From NCBI GenBank assembly GCA_936440205.1, contig OW387135.1, positions 29,552,792 through 29,616,791 of the forward strand: a stretch of DNA of 64,000 bases. Direction: 5' to 3'. Under the pieces are notes generated by a model. The model was given only the letters and a program-made list of their open reading frames with translations. It was not told the DNA's origin and made no database searches. The DNA comes from Lepidonotus clava (lineage: Eukaryota > Annelida > Polychaeta > Phyllodocida > Polynoidae). Below are positions 14,001 to 29,000 of the stretch, one piece after another. The position numbers were made by a program, and so were the translations under genes. Positions within the stretch are counted from its first letter, which is position 1. Each line of letters begins with the position of its first letter.

Positions 14001-17000
14001 CCCATGCCTGTACATGTAGTAGTGTCGTATACAATAGAATTCACCATTATATTCCAAGACGCCAGACTCAGTACAACTAATGGGTACCTAAGACCCAGCC
14101 AGCCAGCCACATCGTGCATATTTGTGTCGTCAAATATTACTCTTAATCTTTTCTCTTTCCTTGCTACCTTTTTCCTTTATCTCAGGTCTGTATTCTCACT
14201 GCGATATATGTTTTGATTATATTGAACTGTCATGGAATAACTATGCATAATCATCGATGATGTGTGGTACTTTGTCGAAGTCAATGACCATTATGAACAA
14301 GTGTCATTATCTTAGATTTTCATAACAATATCTAAGCATTCTCTATTTCGCTTTGCTGGTGCTTGTAGGAGCTTGCAATAAGTTAGAATCGGCGAATGTA
14401 TTCCTTCTATAGCAGGCCTGTTATTCTACTGAGTATACTAAAGACATCTCATTTAGCGCCTAGAAAATTATACTATCTTTGGCAGGGCTTATTCAACATT
14501 TGATCATGATAATTCTAAGCCTTTTAACATTTGTGACATTCCATGCAAATTCCAAGCTTATTGACATACACTTTGATAGGTCTACAGTCAATATTTACAT
14601 AGAAAATGACCAAAAATAGTAAAATAAGCTAGAATTAGTCTAAAAATGAAATTTTGTGTAGTTTTATTTGATAGGTAACATTTTCACAAATTTTGGATTT
14701 TGTTGCCATGGTTACCGGAATGTTGAAATAACGTCAAAACGTACAAATGGTGCTAAGATGACGTAATTGGTTGCCATAGAAACTAGACCATGTGACAAAA
14801 ATTGTAAAATTAGGAAAACAGGAAAGAAAGATTTTTAAGCTACATTGCACAAAAAACAGCTTGAAGATATCTTAATTAGAAAAGAAAATACAGCGTTTTG
14901 TTATAATTTATGGTTTATACTACTTGCATTTTGCTCTATATTTAACCCTTTGTATCTCGCTTGGTACTCTTTGTTATCTATTTTTGATGGATTTATGGTG
15001 TCCGACCCTATCATATTCAGAAACCAATATCTCAGCTTCTACTTGGAATATTCAAAAGCTGTTTTCATTGATAGAAAGTTTGAGACTTCTTCTACATTCA
15101 TCATCTATGTCATTAAGCCCCAAAATCTCATGGAATGTCACATTTGTTATTGCACTTATAAAACCAAGCTTTGATTTCATAAGCCATTATGTAGGTAAGG
15201 ATGTGTGATTCCCACCACCTAGTCTGCTTATTTGAGTTTAATTGCTTGATCAACCAAATAAATGGCGATCTATCATATCAACGCTTTAGGAGCATTCTAA
15301 AATGTACTGTTTGATTAACTATACGTACATAACAGTGTCTCAGCACCCTGTGTTGCGATCAGCGTCCTTTTATTGTTGTAATACCTAACCTTAACATTGA
15401 ATCATTACAATCTGTGATTATAATAACATAGACATCAGTTTTCTCAAAATCATTTAATTCTATCTTCTGAGACAAAATTCATGATCCAAAAATAATTATT
15501 ATCAATATCCTCCTGAATTAATATTAAATGTGAACTGATATTACCGAAATACAAGTATAATTAGAATGCAGGGCTGTTACTGTGAATTGTAACTAAGTAA
15601 CTAAATGCTTATTTATAGAAATGTGTAAAACAGATAGCAAGTTTTTTCGTAGATAACTTTACAGCTCTCTGAAACTGAATATAAACAACAGACAGGGAAA
15701 AATCAATAGTTGCTAAGGCAGTAGGATAATAAATATCGTTTCTAGAAGAGACATTATGTTATTCAAACTAGTCTCTAAAAGTCAACAGACTAATAAATAT
15801 TAGATTTTAACTTAAACCCTAATTCATAAGTGGATATTTTTTGAAAATGTTATATTTGTATTGAAATTGAATGATAAAACAATATTGAGCTTAACTGCTT
15901 TTTAATTTGATAAAAAAAAACCTGTCAGGTAGCTGTGATGGAAAAGTATATAGAAAAAATTGTACTATAATAGGAAAGCAATGCTTTTAAGTATTTGCAT
16001 GCACAGATAGGTGCTCAAATAAATGCGATTTTTTTGGCCGTTCATTTAGCTCAAGAATTTGCAATACCTTTATTAGCAATTATTACTGTAACCTGACTAC
16101 ATCAAAGTGTCAGCAGACCATTAACTAATCCTTGTCCTACCCTTTCCACCCCCCTTAATCACAGAGATGCGGGAACCACCTTACTGGTCGCACTACTCAT
16201 CCTTACGACTGTTGATTCACACTGTCTGCAACAGCAAATACTTTGACCTTGCCATCGCTGGGGTTATCGGTCTCAATGTCATCACAATGGCCATGGAGTT
16301 CTACATGATGCCTGAGGTGAGAGCTTGTCGTCTACTGCCGGAAGACACTCCCTTCCTCCCCGATTTTTTTTCTTTGGAGGGCAGGGAGTCGTTTCCTCTC
16401 CCCGGCACGGTTAATGTGTCTTTGGCTGCCATTTGTGTGCTGTAAGAAGAATTACAACGTGACTTGTCCGTCAGCTTTGAGAAAGGAAGCCGGCGACAAC
16501 GATAAATTGCCTGTCATTGTTTACTAAAGACGGGGAAAAGCATTCGGTTCTTAATGTTTCCTCTCCCATGTGATTTCTATTTGGCTCGTATGATTAGGAT
16601 TATGACTAGAGTAAAATTAGACATTTTTAAATTGTTGCTATTATTGTCGGGTTGTATTCAGTCTGTGTAATTTGCATTTAAAATACATGCTCAAGCCAGA
16701 TTAAAAGACTTACTAGTTATGGAGTGAAGTATTGGGCAGAAATTGTTTTAGCATCGAAATTTATCTCCATGCTCATAGCCTATCTTGGCTCATTGATAAA
16801 TAATTATTTCTAATGAGAAAGGTTGATAAATGCATTTCTTTATGATACTAGACAATTCCTTTTTGAATGGGATTTATATTGCTTTATGATATTGCCTTAA
16901 ATTATTATACAATAACAGCGACATGACTTCAAGCATGTTGCAATAATCGAAACTTTTTGCAATTAATTTTTCACTATCTATTCACAGAATCAGTTTAGTT

Positions 17001-20000
17001 CTGATCTAGTTAGGCGTACATGAAGAGGATAACGCTTCAATACTTATGTATTCTGTTTTCAGGAGCTGCAATTTGCGTTGAAAATATTCAACTACTTCTT
17101 TACATCCGTGTTCATCCTTGAAGCCATAGTCAAGATTATTGCCCTAGGCTTTATGCGGTACATCAAAGATAGGTAACGATCATTTTCTAACGTGTATTGG
17201 CGTACCTACTGCCAGTTGACATACGTCTGACCTTTCTGTAATTCTATGCGTAATCTGATAATACTTATCCAATGCATTCCAAAGCTTTTTAAACATGTAA
17301 TGCATTACTATCATACCGAATCGCCCTTTCCCTTGTCCTTGTAATGAAGTAAGGTTTGTGTAAGAGCAGCATGAATTTACCCTATAATCATCGTGATGAT
17401 ATAACTGTTTCTAATGTGAAAGCATCACCAATCATTATTACCAGCCTATTATTTAGAATGATTTAAGGTTCCTATATTGAAATCAAATAAGGAGGTGCGT
17501 TCACGGCTTTTATGCTATGTTGTGGGTAGAAGGAAGAGTGCTTTCTGTGCTCAGCACATATATATATATATAGACCTAAACAGGAAATTCCCTATAGGCC
17601 TATCTTACTTTTGCCACGTGTATACAATTTCCAATTTTTAGGATAAACGCTTTAATATCCAAGCACACGCGTTGGGCTTTTCACCAGACAGCTTTAAACC
17701 GCTGTTAAAAGGGAAACTGGCGTCTAAACCTAATAATTTTATGATGTTCTCTTTGAGTTGTTTACGCTTTGTATTGTCAAATGTATAAGGAAATGTACTT
17801 GCTGCCAAGCAATGGTATTCCTATTACACTTGCTTATATATTATAATAATATATATCAAATAAGATTTCATATGTGATCTTGCTGGTATATATATAAAAC
17901 CCATTCAATTTCGTCGAAGATATCTAATATTGTTGTTGACTTCCCATTGTCTTCGATGTCTGTTTAGTGGGTAAGTTGCCATGATTAGGACTTAGTCTTA
18001 GCCATGATGTCTGCCCCTACATTTAGGGTAAGATACACACCAGACCTGGTGGTCGGCAGAAAAGGGACCATTTCTTTCCTCACTTTCCCCTTCTAACCCC
18101 GTCCTTAAAGAACCGTTGATTTTGATCTAACTTGGATTGACGTTTGATTTGTTTTGAGAATTTTGCGTGCCTTGTTGAATTGAAGTGTCTTTAATAATGA
18201 AACAAAACTAAGAGACTAATCTTCCGTGCATGGCCATGAGGGATACTTTGAGCCACATGCTGTTTGACTCGCTACGATTTAACTCGACACCTTTTTTTGA
18301 TAAGAAACCAGTCCCCACCTTCTGAGCCCTTTCCCCCTTTGAAATGAGAAAATGATGGAGTTCCCTCCCGACGGTTTCCATCACCTTATTTTCTCCATGA
18401 CACCCGCTGTGTTGCACAGATCGTGCCTTTTCGCTTCCTTGCTTTGCTTTGTTCAAAGTTGGACATTCCATCTGCGGTTGTTGCACCTTGGTGTGATCTG
18501 ACCGGTAGCTTTTTGTCAGCACAGATTCCTCTTTCAGAACACATGCAGTCATAAATGTCCAGTAAAAGCTAATGATCAAACCGCAGCTCATCGATTTTAT
18601 CCCTAGTTCTTTATGGTTTTGTCCATATTTCGTTACGGTATTGTAAACAATAATCAGGCCCCATTTTAGGAACGCCATAACGCCGACTTCTTTTCAATAG
18701 ATTCGAATTGAACATTTCAGCCGTAGGCATTTTTACTTGCAAATAATTCCTCTCAATAAGAGATTGCGAAGGGCGCATTTCAAATGTTTTGTAATCATTT
18801 GTTATTACAGACACGCATGGGTCGTATCCCATTTTCAAATTCGATACCAGTTAGGTTTTAAAAATTTTGAACAGCAGAGAAAAGGCGAGAGGACGGTTAA
18901 GGCCCTATAGATAGAATGTATCCATTAAGAAAACTCGATATGGACATAACGCAACGGGATTTCCTACACTGCAACATACACACAATACAACTATCATTTA
19001 AGACAATCCACGCCATGAAAAATGAAAAAAAAACAAAAAACTAGCAGAGACATTGCATCTCCAGCCGCTGCATGGAGTTGTTGCTCTGCCGCTATCGCGC
19101 TCCAATGAATAAAATTATCACAAGCAGATGAACGTTGCATGGCGTCCGTAGAGAGCTAGTATCCTTTGGTACCATTGAATCCCAAATGGTGCCGCCACCA
19201 TTGCCAAGTGCAGCTAGTTGATTGCACAGCCACTAGGTAGCCTCACCACATATTGCTTTCCCCTCGCCAGATCCCACACCTAGTACTAGAAACCTCCCGG
19301 GGTGTCGCTAGTAGTCGCGTGAGCGCTTCGAGTCCGCGCCGAGCTATTCAGAGCTGCTCACAAAAAAAGTTTCGGAAAAAAGCTAGAAAAAAAGGGAACA
19401 ACTTTAGAAAATTGGGTTGATCTTGAATCTTTTAAGTGTATTTTCTGTCATGGTATTATGATTCTGTAACCTCGACGTCGTTGCTATCCACTAGGATATG
19501 GTCTTCGTTTTTAGATCTATCTTTAAATTATGTTTTCTCTCCTCGTCCGTCTGCAATCGCCGCGCTACAGTGAAGGGTAATGATGTGTGGGATGTGTTCC
19601 CCACCCTCTATTACTACTTCGTTATTGTGCTATATATTATTATTAACCTTTCAATACGAGTACTTTTCATTACGTCTACCTGTATTATTATATTACATAT
19701 TCCCACTGACAAGCAAACACTGGCTTTCGTCATTGTTTGGGATGTATGGCTTAATTGATTTACATCTCTATTTCAATCTAAATTCTTCTGGCTGAGGATT
19801 ATCATCTTTAGGTCCATCCGATGGCATTTTTTCTTAATTTGGTCTTAAATCGAAGTGAGCATGATGGATGGTTTCCAGTTCGACCGTTTCTTGACTTTGA
19901 AACGGCTTTTAAATCGCGCAATATAGTGCATTTCATATGCTACAACCCATGTTTTCTATCTAAAAGCGACGCATGATATTTGCTAATGCTAGCTTGACGT

Positions 20001-23000
20001 TTACCTCCCAGATATTTAGTTATAAGCCTTTAGAATTCGAAACAAAATTGAGAAAGGTTAGGGAATTATTCACTAGAAATTCCGAAATGATAGACCTTCA
20101 GTTTTACAAATTGGCTTTCAATTTTAGAATTACATTTAGATAGAAAGAAATAGGATTCTAGAAGACAGTTATTTTCAGATATTGTAGGTAGATGGACGGA
20201 ATGCTTATTTACCTCTGCGTCGAAATATGTATATGAAAAAAATAAAGGTATTTTAAATACCACATGTATGCGGAATATAATCATCTGATTTATTTGATTT
20301 AAAACGCATTTTGAGGTTCGTAAAATAATTGTTTTATTCAGTATAAAAATAAATGATCCAGAACTAAATAAAGGACACTACAATGGTTTTTCTAATTTAT
20401 TTATTTTTTTAAACGTCGAGCATAATTTATGCTGCATGATATGACCCTAAAGCAAGCATGAAATGCAATTCCTTGCCTCTTAGCACCTTAATACTCCGTC
20501 CTCCTCCTCCTTATACCCTCCCAGAAAAGGGCACATCTTCCCGACTTACTATTCTTGACATTTTCTCTTGACTCATAAAGTTCCCAATGCCAGACATGAA
20601 CACCTTCTGCCTCCTCTCTCACCATATTTGTTCTACAATAACACCAGGGATACCTCATCACCTTTGAACATTTGTTTTTTTTTCAACTTGTTCCACTCTG
20701 ATCGCGATTTTACACAATATCGGGCGACGACTGACACCAGTAATCATAGAATGTTTGAATGATTGTTTTCTGTATTATAAAATCTTCAAATGGAAAGATC
20801 AGATTTATTCCAAACCTTTATAGAAGTATCATAATTAAGTTCGATATGTATGTTTATATAATAAAAATCTTCATGCTGTCAGTCCTGGCTCGGCTGTGAC
20901 TTCTTCACTGTTATGTCCTGTCTGGTAGATGAAGTTTTCATCACAACACTACACCTGTCAATCTAAAAAAAGTTTGTTGAAGAGTTTCAGTCTACAAAAA
21001 GAGCACACTTGATTCACGGTTTTCAAATACGTCACCCACTGACTGTGCCTGATAAGCTAACTTAGTAGTAAGGAGAACACAGTTATAAGAATGTTATACT
21101 TATATTTTGCTTAATGAAATGTAGATGTACAAAGAATTGATAATTTATTCTCTCACTTCACTTTCGTTCTCATTATGTTTGATATAATCGAAATTTAAAT
21201 AGACTTTTAAACTTGCACGTAAATTTAGCATAACGACATTATTATGCCTTCGTGCACCATAGATCGTAGAATTTGCTTTCTAGCTATCAGTTAAGATAGT
21301 AATATTTATAATTAGAACATATCTCTCTTTAAGATAGAGAGAAATATTAAAGTTATACAAGAAAATATAATTTCAATCTACGCTTCACTATGATTCTTTA
21401 TGATGATAATAATAATAATTATCTTCTGTGTAAATCATCATTTAATTATAGTTCTCTAGGTGTTCATTCTGAGTTTATGGTTTTCCATCATAATTTTATA
21501 TATAGTGTAAATATACAGATGAGCCACTTCAAAGTGGGTATTTTTTCTCTCATTACATTCCAAAAATTTTCATCGACGTCTTTCTTACTAGTGTAATATC
21601 CCCAGATTTGTCCTGTGTGAAATAGCAGATTCCAGTAGATATCCTAAATGTCATACCCTCCCCAGAAGTCAGTCATTTTTCTGCGCCTGCGCAACCTGAC
21701 CATTGATTTATACTTTTACTGTACTGAGCATCAACAAGAACAACACCAACCTCACAATCACGCATGGAAAAAGAAATAATTGGACAACAATCTTCACAAA
21801 ACTTGTTATCTACAATTCCCTCCAAAACTATTCTACGGGCCTGATCTCTTTGAGCCTACATGTTGACTGCAAAGCTTGCTGTGATACTAATATTGTTGTG
21901 GTTATTTTTAGATGGAACCAGCTAGATATCGCCATAGTAATATTATCCATAGTGGGCATCGTCCTCGAAGAAATGAAATCAAACGTTATCCCTATCAACC
22001 CTACGATCATCAGGGTCATGAGGGTTTTACGTATTGCTCGAGGTAAGCTATTAGGCTTTCAATATTATTGATAATAGAAATGACTTAGAATTCATATAAA
22101 TCTTAACAAATTGCTTGATGTGCATTTTATCTGCCAACTTTCTAAACATTATCAAGTAAAAGTCAAACTTTGGCATGTATTACCGTTAAAAGGTTTCAAA
22201 AGTTAGATTTTTTTTTCTGAATAATCATTTGTTACAAGTGCCTTTTTATTTTCAAAGCAGTAATTCCTTTCGTTGTGTGCAGTGAGTATGTACTCTATAA
22301 TAGTATTTAGATAACAATATAAACTGTAATTGGTCTCTAGAAAATACTGTTGTAATCTTATTTATTTTCTTTCAGTTCTGAAATTGCTCAAAATGGCGAA
22401 GGGTATCCGAGCCCTTCTGGACACGGTCGTCCAGGCCCTACCCCAGGTCGGAAACCTGGGTTTGCTATTCTTCCTGCTCTTCTTTATATTTGCTGCCCTA
22501 GGAGTTGAGCTCTTTGGCAGGCTAGGTAGGTTTATTTTACTTTTTTAACCTAGCCGTTGATACAATGAATAGTAAGGTGGTCCCAGCAATTTAAACTTGA
22601 ATCTTGTCTCCAAAATATCGTCAGTGCATGGATACTTTACTGATGAAAGGAGGTTGAGAAAAATGCCTTGCCCTGTTAATATAAATGGCTGGTTCAAGTG
22701 TTTCATACATTCTATGTCAATGCCATTTGGTCTGGGTTAGGCTTTATGGCCCAGATAAGATATTCTGCAAGCTTCTGGTCACAGCTATAGTCAAGTTCAA
22801 TATCTTTATATTGCCTGACGAAAATATTGATTTTCTTTTCATAGCATCCCATATTGTTATGATAATTAACCTATATTATTCAACCAATTGGGAAATTACC
22901 ATCTAATTGCTGCTCACGTTTTAATACATTCCCCAATTATTATGTTACACATCTGCTCACATATTCAAACGCTCTCACATTATCATGTTAATGAGCTGCT

Positions 23001-26000
23001 CGTGTATTCAAACACTCCCCAAATATCATATATAAATGAGCTGCTCACATACTTTAAACACTCTCTCCACACAGAGTGCTCGGAGGATCATCCGTGCGAG
23101 GGTCTGGGCAAACATGCCCACTTCCAAAACTTTGGCATGGCTTTCCTGACACTGTTTCGGGTAGCTACCGGAGATAATTGGAACGGAATCATGAAAGATA
23201 CATTACGTGAAGACTGCGACGCTTCGGACGATTGCGTCAGGAACTGCTGCGTTAGTCCTATCATCGCACCAGTCTTCTTCGTCGTCTTCGTGCTTATGGC
23301 ACAGTTCGTTCTCGTGAACGTGGTTGTCGCCGTGCTTATGAGGCACTTAGAGGTATGTTTTCTCAGTTCAATGCTACAAAGGTTCTATGGAAAACTAATA
23401 ATTGCTTTATCCCACCTACATTCATCAAAGTATCTTTTGTTGAATATCTTTAGATTTACACTATGAATTTCTAAACTCTCTACTATGGATTTCTAAACCT
23501 TATAATTATTCAGATATAATTATCGATGATGTAAATAAAATTGGTGTGCTTCTCAACCGTATGTAGAGTAAACCATAATTCATTAAGCACAGTTTGGATT
23601 ATCAACATGGAAACACTAGTGAAAGCTGTCTTAATCACCTCGATTGGTATTACAAATGTATTGGATAACGTAAGCTGATCATTAACAATTGCCACTCTGT
23701 AGATTGTCATTGTATTTCTTGTTGATGCCAAGGAGCCCATCGTAAAAATGTATCCAACATTGTATCTACATCTAACTGTTATTCTCTCTACACTTCATGA
23801 TTGATAAATTTACATTTTTTTTGTAAACGAAATATTTTACCTCTTTATAATGACCTTTACCTCCTTCTATCAATTCTTTGGCACCTTCTACTACTTCAAT
23901 AGGCACTTTTAGAGATCTTTCCACTGCACAGGTTTACACTCTTACCTTTTGACTTTCTACCACAAACTCATTTAATTTAGGATTAGTGTATATCAACCAA
24001 TGTTGCGTTTTTACCATGTGCCAAAAACACTTAAACATTGGCTTTCCTCTCCAAGCCTTGTCAACCAAATGAACCAAAACATGTTGTTATATCCAATCTC
24101 CATATAGTTTCCCGTTATTTTCGTACACATTTACTATCAAACCTTTGTTTCCATAATGATCTTTGGTCAGCAGCCTCTCTCCTGAGCTGCATGGCCACAC
24201 AAGATTCATCCATGGGCAAACAACTATTTAGTTTTCATTGTTCTCTGTTGTTTCTAATCATTTGATTAACTTTAAAAAAGAGCAGAGTAAGACCGCAGTA
24301 TGTCGGTTGATGTTGTATTAATGTAGGAGTCGCACAAATCGATGGATGATGATGCAGAACTTGAAGCAGAAATTCAGAGGGAGCTGGAAGAAGAAGCTCG
24401 CCTCAAGCTCGAACAGGAGGCGGCAGCCTTGCGGGAGAAGGAGGACGTAAGTCTGAGACGCCATCATCCTAAACAGACACTCCATAATCAGCCACAGCAT
24501 AACCACACAGACAAAACAAAGCCTCACCCACCCACCTACCATCTAAACCGTATCATGATCCTGCCACGCTTGCATTCACCCATCCATCTCATCAATGCCA
24601 ATTGGTCCATCCGGTCATCCGCGTTTTCGTATTTGACCTTGTGAAGTCACGACCAGTGTCGTGATATGAATCATGTCATGCTAATAATCTCTGCATTGCA
24701 TAGTCTTTTAGGGCTCCATATTCTATTTATCAAGCACCTTTGACAAGCCAAAAGAACGAATGCTTACTTTTTTATATAATCAATTTTGATATGAGGAAAC
24801 CTGAGTTCTATCATTTCAAGACATACTGCATGGGCATGTTTTATTTTTTGTCTACACCGTTGCTGCATATCATAGCCCTCATGCATCCATGTTTTACTAC
24901 TAGATCTAAACCCCCATCCTCAGTTACATGTATCATCTTTGAAAGGTCCCTTAAATATATGTGGTAAATCAATCGGTATAGCGAATGTATGAAGGCTATG
25001 GTTTGCAAGCCGGTGAAGGGGATACTACGCACATTGTTTTTGTTATATGATTATTATATTTTAAGTCGCTGTCGATTGGTTCTAAAGTCACCGAAGGGGA
25101 TGCTACCAGAAATGGCTCCCTGGACATTTTGAATTTAAGGTCCAGAAAATTAATGGGCCTCCTTATTACAAAATCCCAAAAGGACCACATCGAAGTGACA
25201 GACAAGCGCAGATTTTATTTTCATTTTTTGAGTTATTTTTCCTAAAAATCAGCCACACAAACTTAAGAGCACTTTTTCAATCATATTTCAAAGTGGATTG
25301 TTCAGATGGCTCTCACTAAGCATGCCAGCGACGTCACCCAGGTAGGGCAGTCATGCAGTGCAAGCCATGGATCCATTTTCAGACTTTGATACACTTCAAT
25401 GGCCCATTTTACGTCGGTCGTGACGGGTCGACAATTTTTAGGGCCCATCGGGATTAGAAAATTACTCACTATTTGTATATTCTCCATAACAAAATGAAAA
25501 TCTGTTTTTGCCCGATCCCAACAAGGACGAGGATGCTAATCCCGATGATAATCTCGAAGATGATAATCCGGATGATTATCCAGATGATGATTTATCACAG
25601 GATAACTGGTGTGACGTGGTGAGACATAGATTATGAATTTTCAAAGACGATTTATAAGTCAGATCTGTGGATGACAGGAAAGAGCGATCACCGTGTACGC
25701 TGAGAATCTATGCAATAGTTCATTAGTTCATTAGCAAGTGCACTGGTCATATGGAAGGAATTAACAGATTAGAATAATTCACATATTAGCTGCAAGGTTT
25801 CCAGTTAGAATACTTCACATATTAGCTGCAAGGTTTCAAGTGAGTTGATAGCTAAGTAAACTGAAAAGCTGCAATGATAGTTTTCTGCTACAATGTAAGA
25901 TTTTGGCAATATAATTATAGCGTAAGGGATCTACAGTATGTAAAAACTGAAAGTCCAGACTAGAATCTTATTGAAATAGGCATTATAAAGCGTTGTTTTC

Positions 26001-29000
26001 TACTTTGTGTCTGCGTGTGGCTTGCCGTTTTGTTTTTTTGAAGTGGAGTATGAAGGAGATATCTATGCCGATTAACAATCTCAGTCGAGATGGCCAAGAT
26101 AAAACAAGATGAATTACGGTATGACTACTTATTCAAGATATCCACCAATATATAGTAAGGCGCCTTATGCTCTCCCCTATTTCAAAATAATTTACCTTTG
26201 TTTATCTAAGTCTGTTTCTTTGAATATCTGTAAGTGGAAATCAATACAGCTATCTTTAATGGCGTGGCGAGGTCGTACCCCTCGTGCAACCTTTCTCTGG
26301 TGAATGTATTTCTCTTGGAACTACAATATTGGAAATAGAGGTGTGCACTAAGCATGGTGTGGACTTGGTAATGTTTCAAGATACAGGTGCACGGCTTGGA
26401 CCTTTAAGAACGGTATTGCCAGCTGCGCATGCGTCCCTTGATGAACTCCCCCATGCACTTAACAAGCAAGCATGGTACTACAATTGTACATGAGCAAAAC
26501 TGAAAGATAACTATAAGCCCTGCTTTAAGTATAGATGTTATCTACTGATATTCTTAATTGCTATAAGGGCATTTCCAATTCCATGCATGTTATCATACAT
26601 GCGTCCTCAGCAGTTACACTGGACCAGGTTTGATTAGATATCAATTACTCATAAACCAGATACGTGTCCTATTATCTAAACCACTTTTCTAAGCAGATCA
26701 ACACAATCTATTATGTAAATGAGTTGGAGTATGAATCTATAAGTAAAAACGGTACTCATACATTGTTTTATCCAGTAATAACTATCTTTGAAGATATTTA
26801 AGAGACAATTAAATCAAGCTTTCAGTAATGTATTCTGTACTTTGATTGGTGTAAAGCATTTGCCCTGTTCCTTCCTATAGAATGCCTATAACGAGTCGTT
26901 CCTTGACGAGGCTGCGAAGAGAAAAGCTTTGTCCAAGCAGACGTCGCTTCCTCCCAACTTCTGCTTCAACGTGCGGCCGCCAAGCCCCGACCCAAGCTGT
27001 CTGGAGGACGATAACTATGGTGAGAGTGGCAAAAGGTCTCGTCTAAGTTAACAATACAAGAACAACGTTGAATGAGACATACGAACTAATAAAAATGAGC
27101 TGTATTGCCATGGACTTTCGTATAGCCGAACTAAATCTGCATTATGTTTTCGTTTGAATCATGCCTTACAGTTTACCCTCTTCAATTTCATATTTTCTAA
27201 TTTCGAGGCCTATATCCCTTCCCAACACCTCCTCCTTTGTTTAATGGTAGCTCTACAATTTCCCCCTGGTAGGTATATGATCTAGAGGTCATGACCGTCC
27301 ACGTCCTTCATATATGTATTGCAATTCCTCTGTACATATTAATGTGTTGGGTTTTGCCTGTTCATCTACTTGTACAGTTTAATCATTTTCAGAGCCTATT
27401 GGTTTGAACCTTGAACACTTCTATAAAAGGCTGTTAGGTTGGTTTGACTATTTTCAAGTAGTCTCTTACATAGAACTTAAATTTCAGTATAATTAGTTAC
27501 ACATGATAACACGTACACAACATAAAATGGTGGTTCAGGACTAACACACTTCATCTATTCAAGAGTCATGCTCTGTGTCTTAATTGAATGTGCACGTAAA
27601 CATCTTAACTAACACAACAAAAGATGTTATGTAGAGGTGACAAACTTCACGATATAATCTCTGTAAAAAAAGGAAAAGAACCAAAGTTTCCGAGCAGGTA
27701 AGTTTTGTAGGAATGTAATGAAAAAAGAATTGGGTTCACATGAAGTGTGTAGGCTACACACAACACAGGAAGCGGTTATTAAATAGTACATTTTATTTTT
27801 ACTCTAGTTATAACTTATCGTAAGTGTACATGTTTTTTAGTCCAGGCATAGACTATTAACAATCAATAGCATAAAAACACACGTAGCGTCCATATAGATG
27901 ACATCATCTATAAGCACCTGACAACAAAAGTTAGATACTATTTCTAGAATGATTGTATAACTGTATTTCCTTCATGCATGAATGGCACATGTCTTTCAAT
28001 GTAACATTGGCTTAGTCATCGCTAATTTGTAATTATATACAAGAAAAACATCCCTTAGCAGGAGAAATCTCCTGCCCATGTGTCTCTTTGGCTTAGCCAT
28101 GCATTCACCTGTTTACCAGATGTAGACAAAATAACCGTGACTGCCATAGTCAACCCCATCAAATGATTTGACAATAAATCACCTATAAGATAATGTAGCT
28201 TGGTCATTTCGAATTTGATACCAGAAGGGGTAACTGTTTCTGTTGGTCTTATAAAGTTTTTATATCTTGCATGCTAAGGTCATAAACGTTTGAGGCTTAT
28301 TTTGCTCATGTAGAACTTAAATTCCATATGAGCCAAAATTGCTCAGGCCATTTCCAGAGCATTGCACGTAATTCAATTTGACTGCATGTACATAGAAAAC
28401 ATGTTTAACAAAATAACACAATCTTTCATCCCATTAGAGATGTGATGACATTTCATAGTTTAGGTTCATAAATGTACATACAACGGCGCGAAATTTTCCA
28501 ATTGAGGGGATAGGGGCGCACTTGTCGCCTCTGAATGACACTGTGTTCGTATGTACTTAACGTTTGGCATTCGGTTGTTGCAGACTGGCGGCTGACACCT
28601 ACTGCCATCGAACTAGCTCTACAAAATGAGTTAGAAGAGCGCGAGAAAGCGGCTGGCTACCTGGACGATGATTACCCGTTGACGCTGGTCGTTCCCCAGC
28701 TGCCCGGCCACGACTGGCCGCGCTCGGAACACATCCCCCAGAACACCTCCTGCCCGGCCGCCTTGACCACGCAGGGGGCTGACCACTCGGACTTCAAGCC
28801 GCGCTCCCGGGTCGGAGGCCTGGGCTACCTGCCCCGGCAGGACGCGGTCTTCAAGGGCAGCAGCGGGAGCCTGGCTTCGGCGACGAGCGAGCCGCTGTCC
28901 TCCCGCGGCTCCAGCACCCACCTCATGCCCTACAGCCCTGGAGGCGACTCGGAGCAGCACTGCCACCAGCTGCACGGCAGTGTGCCCAACCTGCCGGCCG

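Larger units (their letters stand above)
24447..26880. other. Cav3 intron in C-terminal region, 2.4 kb
   Basis: Contains the candidate acidic cassette exon (25526-25618) and a 36-bp tandem duplication (25769-25840). No other coding signal was recognised. Confidence 0.5.

Noticed and set aside
14845-15174. 109-codon plus-strand ORF in a Cav3 intron
   Set aside because: AT-rich, hydrophobic by composition, no similarity to channel exons and no splice phases that fit.
18208-18678. 156-codon ORF on the minus strand in a Cav3 intron
   Set aside because: No recognisable domain, mixed composition and no splice or promoter context; judged a chance ORF.
26284-26493. Small plus-strand ORF in the Cav3 C-terminal intron
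   Set aside because: No domain, no compatible splice borders and surrounding unique AT-rich DNA.
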